This document shows, piece after piece, positions 46,301 to 57,161 of a DNA stretch of 64,000 nt (its first letter is position 1; each line of letters begins with the position of its first letter). Location: contig JACGWO010000007.1 in assembly GCA_034509735.1 (NCBI GenBank), positions 27,866,046 to 27,930,045 of the forward strand, written 5' to 3'. Source of the DNA: Sesamum alatum (Eukaryota; Streptophyta; Magnoliopsida; Lamiales; Pedaliaceae). A model generated the notes under the pieces. The model saw only the letters and a list, made by a program, of their open reading frames with translations, made no database searches and was not told the origin of the DNA. The translations under genes and the position numbers were made by a program.

Positions 46301-47691
46301 CCGGGTCGGTGTATAGGCCTAGGGTTTTGTGTGCGTTTTAAGCATGAAAAACGTGTTTTGTATGTTTTAATTATTTCTTGATATTTTTATCGTAAAGCAT
46401 GTCGTTTTCTTACTTTCAATTTCGTATGATTTTTATCATGGATTGATGTGATTGGAAATTATGGTATATTTGCATGTATTTATGTGATTGGATCATGTGA
46501 TTATGTGCGTTTAATGGAAATGGATGATCGCGAGCCCTAGACCGAATGTATGGTTTAATTTATGTTGGGCCTGTTTGCCTCTTTCTGCTTTTTCCTTCTC
46601 CCCTTCTAGTTGCCTTGGAATAATAAGACATTTTTTCTCCCTCGTAATGTACCCCCCGGGTTTTCGCTGGGGTTTCTTTTTATATATGTAATGAGAGTAG
46701 AGTAAGAGTGAGGATTTATTTTTATATATTTGGTGGAGAAGAATGAAGGTCCACATAGAGAGCCCAGAATGGAGGATCCAAGGCGTTTCCATGAAGAGTT
46801 GAAAGAGAAAAGAGACCAAGGCCCATCAGAATGATGATTGGGTTACTATTAATGTAATAGTGTAGGACCAACCCTAGATTGACCATAGATCCACTGCGGG
46901 CTCAATGGATCGCATAGGATTCGGGCTCGTGATCATCTAACAGGGGCGTGCTAGGCTTTAATTTTGGATGTGGCTGTTATGATGAATGAATGGTTTTATT
47001 TATCGTATAACTGCTATGGGATGCAATTTATTTATTTACGCATTGTGGATGAATGTGTTTATATTTACATATGAGATCTCGGTCATTTACAACTCTCACA
47101 TTGGTTGGACCAATGTCCAAATATTAGACCCTAGACAAAGTGGACATGGACTCTAGGAGTTTGTCCATGCCTTCTAATCCATGGCATAGTGAGGAAGCTA
47201 ATTTAGATCGATAGCGTGGTCTCACGAGTCGTGGCACGTTTATCATACTTAAAAGAAGCTGCACTGTGTCATGAACGAAAAAAGTAGACCACTGTTACCT
47301 GTCTCACGAGTCGTGGAGGTAGCAGCGGGTCTATGATTCGGTTGATTGGGTCGGGTCTAACGTCCGACTAGCATGATTCGCTTGGAGTCCTCGGGATCAT
47401 GTGAAAGGGCGAGGCAATTATCTTGGGAATCTCGTGGAACGAGAATGGTATGGCATACCTCCACAGGATTCTTCCCATGCGAATCGTAAAAGCAGGGTAT
47501 GGGAAAATTCGCTGTAGATCCCAAGCCCACTAGGAAAAGGTTTCCCGAAAACAACATTTGAGAGTATCGTGTTTTCGTATAAATAGTGGGAGCATTAAAT
47601 GACTAAAGACCAAGCGTTTAATTATTTATCAAACCTCCGTCTTTTAAATTCTGCTGATCGCGAGTTTTGTTTTTTAAAATGTAGATTTAAA
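46301..47691 (+). other. Leader of element A, with two CACGAGTCGTG hairpins
   Basis: No coding capacity. Perfect CACGAGTCGTG palindromes lie at 47223-47233 and 47305-47315; the first is flanked by GCGTG and CACGT, which can extend the stem with a G-U pair. The text around them (GTGAGGAAGCTA, CTTGGAGTCCTCGG, GAATCGTAAAAGC) parallels the leader of element B, but the GC-rich island of B is absent. Confidence 0.7.
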
Positions 47692-50600
47692 ATGTCTAAG
47701 AACCCATTATCAACCATAATTGAGACCAACAAATTCAATGGAACAAATTACAACGACTGGTTGCGAAATCTCAGGATAGTCCTAGATTACGAGAACCAAG
47801 GCTACGTCATGGACGAGCCTCTCCCTAGGACCTTACCAGAAGGATCCACGCCAGAAGAACGTGAGACATTCGAGACTTGGCATAAGGATAACCGGAAGGT
47901 TCGTAGCATCATATTTGCCTCTACGACGAATGAGATTCAGAAGCAGTATGAAAGGCTAGACGATGTCCCTTCCATTATGGCTCGCCTTAAGGATTGCTAT
48001 GCAGTCCGGACCGGCATACTAGGTATGTCGTGACGAAGGCGTTCTTTGGAACTAAAATGACCGAAGGATCATCTGTACAAGAGCACGGGGTTAAAATGCT
48101 TACCCTGGTGGAAAAGCTCGAGGACCTAAAGGCAGGCCTCGATAATGAGACGTACATAGATGTGATCCTTCAGTCTCTCCCACCCTCCTTCGACCAATTT
48201 ATTGTTAACTGTAACATGAACACACTTGAGAAGGGTATTCATGAGTTAATCAACATGTTGGCGCAATACGAGGCAACGATCAAAAAGTCTACGCCTTCGG
48301 TATTGTTTGGAGGTACTTCAACTTCCAAGACGAAAGGCAAGGGTGCCGGACGTTGGAAAAGGAAGAAGGGAAAGGGAAAAACCGTCAAAGCAACTACAAA
48401 CACTAAGAGTGTTCCCATTGCCAAAGAGGAGAAAGGCAAAGGAAAGGGGAAGGTTGTCTCCAAGCAACAGTCGAGGGCATATGACATATGTATCAATTGC
48501 CGTGAGAAAGGGCATTGGAAGAGGGAGTGCCCCAAACTCCTCTCGAACCAAGGTATTTTTGTGATTGAGGTTAATATGGTTACTAACTCTGCCTCTTGGG
48601 TATTAGATACCGGCTGTGGAGCTCACATTTGCAATGATTTGTAGGTGCTGAAAAGAACCAGAAAACTGGGTAGCGGGGATATGATCCTGAAGCTTGGGAA
48701 TGGCAAGGCCATCTCGGCAGAAGCAGTAGGATCCGCCACTCTCGTAGTTAGTGATCGTATTAGTATAGAGTTAGAGCTAGTTTATTATGTACCTAGTATT
48801 AAAAACATCATTTCCATTTCGTTGTTAGACAATAGTGGATATGAGTTTATGATCAATAAAAATTGCTTTTATTTGATGAGGTGTAGAATTGCTCATCTGC
48901 TTGGTACACTTAATAATGGGCTCTATATCTTACAACAAACGAACTTCGTTCTAAATGCTCAACAAAAACGTAAAATAGATAACAACGGGGACGCACGACT
49001 GTGGCAGGCTAGGCTAGGTCATATATCTCAAGACAGGATGAAGAAATTGATAGACTCAAAGAACCTAGAGGTAGGGGACATGAGTGAGCTACCAACTTGT
49101 GAATCCTGTCTAAGAGGGAAAATGACCAAGAAGCCCTTTGTAGGACAAAGCAGGCTTGCCACAGGTCTGTTGGACCTGGTCCATACAGACGTATGTGGAC
49201 CACTAAGGACGCAGGCTCGAGGTGGGTTCTCCTACTTCATAACCTTCACCGATTATCATTCACGGTATGGTTATGTATACCTGATGAGGTACAAGTCTGA
49301 AGCTCTTGAGAGGTTTAAAGAATTCAAACTTGAAGTTGAAAACCAGACCAGCTGCAAAATTAAAGTCCCACGGTCAGACCGAGGTGGAGAGTACCTTAGT
49401 ACTGAGTTCCTTGATTATCTTAAAGAAAATGGTATAATATCTGAATGGACACCTCCCGAGACACCACAGTTGAATGGTGTCTCTGAAAGGAGGAATCGAA
49501 CCCTGTTGGACATGGTTCGATCCATGATGAGTTTTACCAAATTGCCCTTGTCCTTTTGGGGCTACGCATTGGAAACGGCAGCCAAGTTATTAAATTTGGC
49601 GTCAACTAGTGTATTGACCCAAACGCTATATGAAATATGGCACGGCAAGCAGCATCCTACAACTACTTGAAAGTGTGGGGTAGCCCCGCATATGTCAAGA
49701 GGTTAGTGGGAGATAAGCTAGAATCCAGATCTAGCTTATGCAGGTTCGTTGGATACCCTAAAGAAACTGCAGGTTATTACTTTTATAACCCCTTGGAAAA
49801 AAAGGTATTTGTTTCAAGGAACGCAGTGTTCTTGGAACAAGGCTTCCCAGAGGATATCCAACCTGATGAACTGATCCTTGAAGAATCAAGTGATGGAAAC
49901 CAGTCATCAGAGGTAGCCGTGGATTCCTCACTTAGAGGATTCAGGATAGATACCCGAAGGGCTGACCAACCCCGAGAGGTCCAGCATGCTAGGCATGAAA
50001 GACAGCCTTAGAAAAGGCCAGCCTCGGTACCTAAACCGCCAGCTCCTATACAGTCAGCGCCCACAGTCACCACTAACGTTCCCATTCTTCGTAGATCAAC
50101 TAGAGAGTCTCGACCTCCAGTGTGATATGGCTTTCTAAATACGACCGGTTTACTGGATAACGATCCTAAGACATACGGAGAAGCGATGTCTGACATCGAC
50201 TCCGAGAAATGGCTTAAGGCCATGAAAATCGAAATGGACTCCATGAGCGAGAACCAAGTCTGGAGACTTATAGACCCACCGAAAGGTGTTAAGCCAGTTG
50301 GCTATAAGTGCATCTATAAGCACAAACTTGGAGTTGATGGAGAAGTCACAACATTTAAGGCTAGGCTAGGAGCTAAAAGGTACACTCAACGACCCGGGTC
50401 CGATTTTGAAGACACCTACTCGCCGGTAGCCATGGGTAAATCCATTCGGATCCTGCTTGCCGTAGCAGCATGGTATGACTATGAGATATGGCAGATGGAC
50501 GTGAAAACGGCCTTTCTCAACGGTTTCGTTGAAGAAGAGATCTACATGGATCAGCCGGAGGGTTTCACGGTCACTGGAGAAGAACAAAAGGTCTGTCGTC

Positions 50601-51734
50601 TCCAAAAGTCCATCTATGGCCTCAAACAAGCATCCCGAAGCTGGAACATTCGCTTTGATGAAGTAATACGGGGTTATGACTTCATCAAAAATGAATCCGA
50701 CCCTTGTGTATACAAGAAGGTCAGTGGGAGCTCTATAGTGTTCCTAGTGCTTTATGTGGACGACATTCTACTCATAGGTAATGACGTTAGAATGTTGGGT
50801 GACACAAAAGCATGGTTATCAACCCAGTTTTCCATGAATGACTTGGGTGAAGCCTCCTACATTCTAGGCATCCAGATTGTCAGGGACATATCTAAAAGAA
50901 TGTTAGGACTCACCCAAAACTCGTATGTGGAGAAAGTCCTGAAGAGGTTTCGGATGGACAACTCCAAACGAGGATTCCTTCCCATGAGGCATGGGATCAA
51001 GTTATCCAACAGTCCCCGCAGACTAATGAGGAACTTGGAAAGATGAAAGTCATCCCCTATGCTTCTGCCGTAGGAAGCATCCAATATGTGGTCCACTGCA
51101 CTAGACCTAACATCGCTTACGCTTTGAGTGTAACAAGCAGATATCAGTCTTGTGCAGGAGAGGCACATTGGAATGCAGTCAAGGGCATCCTTAAGTACCT
51201 GAGGAGGACTAAGGAAATGTTCTTGGTCTATGGCAATAGAGAACTGATCCTGGAAGGCTTTAGCGATGCTAGCTTCCAGGTTGATGACGATGATGTCAAG
51301 TCTCAATCAGGTTATGTATTCAAGCTCAATGAAGGAGTAGTGGCTTGTAAAAGTTCCAAGCAAGCAACCACTGCTGATTCCACCACTGAGGCCGAATACA
51401 TAGCAGCTTCAGAAGCTGCCAAAGAAGCGGTTTGGATGAGAAACTACATCCAAGAGTTGGGTGTGTTGCCTAGCATCGCCAAGCCCGTTGTCATCTTTTG
51501 TGATAACAACGGAGCAATAGCGCAAGCAAAGGAACCGAGATCTAATCACCGTTCCAAACACATTCTTAGACGGTACCATCTTCTAAGAGAAATGGTAGAA
51601 AGAGGTGACGTTCGGATGGACCGAGTCAACTCAGCGACAACACAGCAGATTCGCTGACAAAGCCTATGTCGCAGAGCACTCATACGCAACATCTTGAGAA
51701 GATGGGGATTAGGCATATGGGCAATTGGCTTTAA
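47692..51734 (+). pseudogene. gag-pol: Element A gag-pol polyprotein, complete in domains but disabled
   Basis: ATG at 47692 opens MSKNPLSTIIETNKFNG. Order: gag (WLRNLRIVLDYENQGY), CCHC knuckle CINCREKGHWKREC (about 48493-48534), protease WVLDTGCGAHICNDL (about 48595-48641), integrase (LGHISQDRM...CESC; VHTDVCGPL; SDRGGEYL; TPQLNGVSERRNRTLL), RT (DVKTAFLNGFVEEEIYMDQP, VLYVDDILLIGND), RNase H (SDASFQVDDDDV, TEAEYIAASEAA, FCDNNGAIAQA), ending MGNWL at TAA 51732-51734. Damage: a one-base loss near 48008, TAG 48642-48644 where element B has a Gln codon, a frameshift near 49655, TAG 50009-50011, TGA 50123-50125, and frameshifts near 51028 and 51634. It is the best-preserved polyprotein in the window. 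Lineage is probably TNT1/Tork- or Angela-like; I could not decide. Confidence 0.93.
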
Positions 51735-51739
51735 AGGTC

Positions 51740-51750
51740 AAGTGGGAGAT
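51740..51750 (+). promoter_or_regulatory. Polypurine tract of element A
   Basis: AAGTGGGAGAT directly before LTR-A; the equivalent of element B (AAGTGGGAGAC) is at 54982-54992. Confidence 0.8.
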
Positions 51751-53742
51751 TGTTAGAATAGGTGACCATGCAGCCAATCTTAGTAGGCGAATTGTAACCT
51801 ATGCCTGAACAATTTCGAGGTTTTAATAAATCATTAATGAATAAGAAGTGAAATTCATTTGCCATTCACTTTGTTTGTGTTCACTTTATCTGCTTTATAT
51901 ATCTGTTCACTATGCAAACAAAGCCCACGGACTGAAAACGCATTTCGGGGACTGGGACTATGCTTGGAGGTAGGTCCATGAAATCAGTTCCGCCGAATCA
52001 GTCCGAAAATCTCCAAGTCGACGAATCTCGAAAGTGGCTACCGAGATTTCCCTTGAGACTTGCACTAAGCACTTGGTGTCGTATTTCATCGACGGGTGAC
52101 GAGGTCGTCTAAGCGGTGTTAGTGGGTTGGCCTGCTAGGTAGCAGTTGACTGAGGTGACTCGCGGGAACCGTCTTACAGAAGACCTTGAGTAGGGTCGGT
52201 TAGATATGACGTGTGTTCCCGGTTCCAACAGTACAGGTCAAGTCCTTTAACTTGAGGAACTGCTGAGTTCACCTGTATATCAGGGCTGTATCTTAGATAT
52301 GGTGAGAGATTGCCAAGAAGTACTTGAGTAGTCATAAGCCATATCTAGTGCAGCTCAGTGTACAGAGTGACAGTAGTTTTCAAGAAAGGATCTGTCTCCT
52401 GTCAAAAGGTGTTGACAATTGAGTCTCACAAATGCTCTGAGTCTTGTCCCTAAAATCTGTAGCCACAGTAACTGAATAGAAGGGAAGGTTTCCCTTGTGG
52501 CGTTTAGTAAAGGACAGACCGACACTTAGGTCCAAAATGGGTACCTGCATTTTCCGTGCCCTAGACGCTAAGTGGTGAGACCGTAGACGGAAGGATAGAT
52601 GTACTGTAGAGCCTAAATGATCATCCCCGTATATTCACCTAGTCTCTAGTGCCATGGACCATTGCTAGATGGCCACCAATGGCAACGAGCGGATTCTAGG
52701 AATCCAACCAAGTCTAGCTGAAGGTGAACCCAAAGAGTCACACACAATCCGCACACATTAAAGTATTTAAATTGGAATAAATATTTGGAGAAGTGGAGCG
52801 ATTAAATTGGATTTAATCGGGTCCTTATTTTCTTGGGAAGAATTAATTCCTTTTATTAGATAAAAGGGATTTATCTAATAAATTAGCTTTATTAGAAAAT
52901 TAATTTAATGGGCTTGGAATAAATATTTATATTTAATATATTTATTGCCCTTGGAATATTTAAATAGGATTTTAATATTCCATTAAATTCAATTAATGGA
53001 TGAGATTAAAAGGAGAGATGGATGGCTAGGATTTGTTTGACCAAATCAAAGAGCTACTTTGACTAGGACTTTGACTAGGTCAAAATCCTAGTCAAATTAG
53101 TCTTCCAAAGAGTTGGAGTTTGAAGAGTAATGGATTCCTCCTCTATATATATTCCTAGCCCTTCACTTGTGGAGAGATGATCAATCTTGAAACACACACA
53201 CACACACACAAACTCACGTGTGCTCTCTCCTCTCGCGCGTCTGCCTCTCTCTTCTCTCTCCAAGAAAATTGTTTCTTGTTCTTTTGTTTTCAACAATTGA
53301 ACATAGGAGGATCGATCCCGTTAAACTAATAACGTGTGATTCATCCGTCCTCTCCTAAATAATACTTGTTCATTCGCTAGCATGAAGTTCAAGATACGTG
53401 GGCGGATTGTGTGTCACGAATTAGAGGGTCTCCCATACTAGATCTTGGAGCAAATCGGGGAACGACGCGAGTACCGGTTAGAAGGGGAAAAGGACGAATC
53501 GGTAGGTTTGTGTTTACGTTTTTCGTCTTCTCTATTTTCTAATCCCATGGCCTCCATGATTCTTATGCATGTTTATAATTCATGAGATACACAGAACACC
53601 CGAGAATTTCAAGGGCACACCCCTTGAACGAGTTTATTTTTAATATTTGTTATGCATGTTTAAATTTTGTAATTTAAATTATACCGCGCTTCCGCATTCG
53701 CGTTATTCTCGGGATGATCCACACGCCTACCCAAGGCTTTCA
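51751..53742 (+). repeat. 3' LTR of element A (1992 bp)
   Basis: It runs from TGTTAGAATAGG to AAGGCTTTCA, contains a CA microsatellite near 53191, and is followed by GTAGA and the RT frame of element B. It is very similar to the solo LTR at 43195-45164. Confidence 0.9.
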
Positions 53743-54978
53743 GTAGATGGACGTGAAAATGGCCTTCCTCAACGGTTTCGTAGAGGAAGAGATCTATATG
53801 GATCAGCCGAAAGGTTTCACAGCTGTTGGATAAGAGCAGAAGGTTTGCCATCTCCAAAGGTCCATCTATGGCCTCAAACAAGCTTCCCAAAGCTGGAACA
53901 TATGTTTTGATGAAGTCATACGGGGATATGATTTCATCAAGAACGAGTCCGATCCTTGTTCATACAAGAAGATCAGTGGGAGCTCGGTTGCGTTTCTGGT
54001 GCTTTACGTGGATGACATCTTGCTCATTGGGAATGATGCTAAGATGTTGGGTACCACTAAAGAATCGTTGTCAATACAATTCTCCATGAAGGATATGGGC
54101 GAGGCATCCTACATCCTTGGCATCAAGATCTACAGGGATAGATCTAGAAGGATGTTAGGAATGGCCCAGTCCATGTATATTGAAGAGATTCAAGATGGAG
54201 AACTCAAAACGAGGATTCTTTCTTATGAGGCATGGAATTAAGTTATCCAAGAAGCAGTCTCCTAAGACTAATGAGGAGCTTAAACGGATGTTGGACATCC
54301 CCTATGCTTCAGCCGTAGGTAGCATACAGTATATTGTTCAGTGCACTAGACCTGATGTGGCTTTTGCTTTGAGCGTGACTAGTCGATATCAGTCGTGTGC
54401 CGGGGAGGCACACTAGAGTGCGGTCAAGACTATCCTAAAGTACCTGAAAAGGACTAATGACATGTTCTTGATCTACGACAGGAAGAGTTGATATTGGAAG
54501 CCTATAGCGACGCTAGCTTCCAGTCGGATGACGATGATGCCAAGTCTCAGTCTGGTTATGTGTTCAGACTTTATGGTGGCGTGGTTGCTTGGAAAAGTTC
54601 CGAGTAGGCTACCACGGCGGACTCCGCCACAGAGTTTGAATACATAGCAGCTTCGGAAGCTTCTAAGGAAGTGGTTTGGATGAAGAGCTACATCCAAGAG
54701 TTGGGTGTAGTACCTAGCATCACTGAGCTAGTAGTTATCTTCTGCGATAACAACGGGGCCATAGCGCAAGCAAAGGAACCGAGATCTCATCACCGATTCA
54801 AGCATATTCTGAGACGCTACCATCTGCTCAGAGAGATGGTTAATAGGGGTGACGTTCGGATGGACCGAGTCAGCTCCGCAGAAAACATAGCAGATCCACT
54901 TACTAAGCCCGTGTCGCAAATTGCCATACTCAGCATCTGGATAAGATGGGTTTGAGGTCAATGGGTGATTGGATTTAG
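53743..54978 (+). pseudogene. pol: Element B RT-RNase H, second copy, to the natural end
   Basis: It restarts at the same codon as the first copy (DVKMAFLNGF) and runs to the true end of RNase H (FCDNNGAIAQAKEPRS, NIADPLTKP, stop TAG 54976-54978). YVDDILLIGND is intact. Stops TAA 53831-53833, TAG 54414-54416 and TAG 54605-54607 are shared with the first copy. Private damage includes an 11-bp loss near 54182 and a frameshift near 54478. Downstream come the polypurine tract and LTR-B, so this copy sits in the original position. Confidence 0.9.
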
Positions 54979-54992
54979 GTCAAGTGGGAGAC

Positions 54993-57161
54993 TGTTAGAA
55001 TAGGTATCCAGAAAGCCAATAGGTTTGGCGATTTGTAACCTATTTGACAACTTGATGTAAATGTAATATTATTATGTGATGAATAAAATGAGTGTTCGTC
55101 ACTATTGGTGTTTACTTTGTTGCACTCATTTCACATATGTTAAAACGGTATCTTACTTATATCGCAACAAAGCCCACAGACCACAATTAACAACTAATGC
55201 AGTCAGGCCACACATTAGATGGTGGTCATGAAACCAACTAATTGAGAGTTGGGTCTGAAACGTTCCAAGTCGAGGACCTCGAGACAGGGCATCGAGAGTC
55301 CTATTGAGACTTGCATCAAGAGTCGTGTTCATTGGATGAGTGTCGTGTTTCATCGACGACAGGCGTGGGATGCCTACACGATCTTGATTGGTTGGTCGAC
55401 TGGGGTCGAGCCGACTGGACTGACTTGCGGGGAACATCATATGGAAGCCTTGGAGGCTTGGTCAGTATGATTGGATTTTTCCGATCCCGATAGTACAGGA
55501 GTAGTCCTCAGACTTGAGGGATCATGGCAGTCGCGTGCACAAGATGGTTGTATCTTGGATCTGGCGAGAGGTGATCATTCTGTAAGATGATCATTATAAG
55601 CTTTGTCCAGTGCAGTCGGAATGTGTAGCAAGGACGGTGCATTCCAAGAATAGGATCCGTCCCTTGTCAGTATGTGACAGAGGTATCTCCTATGCACTCG
55701 GAGACACGTTCATGCTGTTTAAAGCTGTGGCCACAGTGGTTGGTCGAACAGGGAATGGTTTCCTGTGTCGACACAGTGAAGCATACATAGTCTCGAGTAT
55801 TAAGCATAGATGTCTAGTCAAGGATGGGAATCGACGCCCAATTCCATACCCTAGACTGAGGCCGGGAGACGGTAGACGGAAGGACCGTACCCGTACGAAA
55901 TCGGCGCCTAAATGTTCACGCCAACATTCACCTAGACGGCCACCCATGGTAACGGGCCCTTGTCGGACACGGGCCCAAGTCTAGCTGAGGGTGAACCTAA
56001 AGTGTCACACAAATCACCGAGAAGGTTGAGAGATTGACTTGGAGTCAATGTCGAAGGATAAATAGGTAATTGGATTACTTAAGGGATAGTCCATTAGATG
56101 GACGAGCCGATATTGTATCGGGCCCTTGTTTAATCGGTAAAATTGGATTTGTCGATTAAATATGGAAAGTCGAGATGTTGGATCTTTTGATTAGATTAAA
56201 AGACCAACGGGAATAATTTAAGTGGACATTAAATTGGATTTAATTTTGGGTTCGTCGTAATTGGATTACAATAAAACCCGGTCCGTTAAATTTTAACCCG
56301 AGAGGAGAATTAATTCTTATTTTGGAATAGAAAGAAGTTGGACTTCTTCCCATATTGAGCATGGCCGAAATGCTCCCTGGAGGAAGATAAAATCAGCCAT
56401 GCTTCATGCAAGGTGGTAGTTGACTTATCTCTTTTGGAAAGAGACAAATCAACTCCAATCAAGCCCTTCCCTTTTGGTATGATTTGATCATACCTTAAAA
56501 GTTGGTCGGATTGATTGAAGAATTAATGATGATTGATTGGGATGTATCTAGACATCCTTGGATGAACCTAGACACATCCCAATAATCACATTAATTATGT
56601 ATATATAGGAGTATATACAACACCTTGTACAAGACAAATATAATTTATCTTTTTCAAGGAAAAAGAGAAGACAATTCGGCCTCTCCTCTCTCTCTCTCTC
56701 TCACTCTCGGCCCTCTCTCTCTCCCTCTACCACTTGTGTTCTTCATTTGATCTTGGATCAAAAGGAAGAAGAAATTAGGTTTGAGAGAACACTAATTCAT
56801 AGAGTTTTTCTCTTGAACCGATTCCTTCCTAAATCCGTTTTCTTCCGGTGTGGTGTGGATCACCTTTAGAGAATCCATACGTTTGGATTTCGTGAACATT
56901 CCAGAGAAGGAACAACACAAGTAGCCGTGCATACGTAAATCATCAAATGTAACGGTTTTATTACGCTTTGGTTGATTTACAATTTATCTATGTCCTATGT
57001 GTTATATGCCTTTTTATTAATACATTCTATATCGAACTCCCGGTTGAGCACCCAAGGGTACACCCCTTGGGATCACGTTAATTTGAATTTGATTTAAATT
57101 TACGCACTTTTACGCTTTCTCGCTTCCTCTCGCGCTCCCGGGCGGATCCACTTGTCCTTCA
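54993..57161 (+). repeat. 3' LTR of element B (2169 bp)
   Basis: It runs from TGTTAGAATAGG to TGTCCTTCA and is followed by ATATA (57162-57166). It matches 36359-38569. Confidence 0.9.

Larger units (their letters stand above)
36359..57161 (+). mobile_element. Ty1/copia element B with nested element A and rearrangement (20.8 kb)
   Basis: The complex is bounded by LTR-B copies and by the perfect 5-bp duplication ATATA (36354-36358 and 57162-57166). The paralogous empty site TAGTAATATAAATG is at 12781-12794. Contents in order: LTR-B, PBS, leader, gag-pol up to RT, solo LTR-A, RT to RNase H (first copy, cut), LTR-A tail, element A PBS, leader and gag-pol, LTR-A, RT to RNase H (second copy), polypurine tract, LTR-B. 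Everything is on the plus strand. Both B and A carry stops and frameshifts. Confidence 0.9.

Noticed and set aside
48642..48644. TAG between protease and integrase of element A as programmed readthrough
   Set aside because: Element B has a Gln codon (CAG) at the same position and the copy carries other stops and frameshifts, so a simple C-to-T mutation is more likely.
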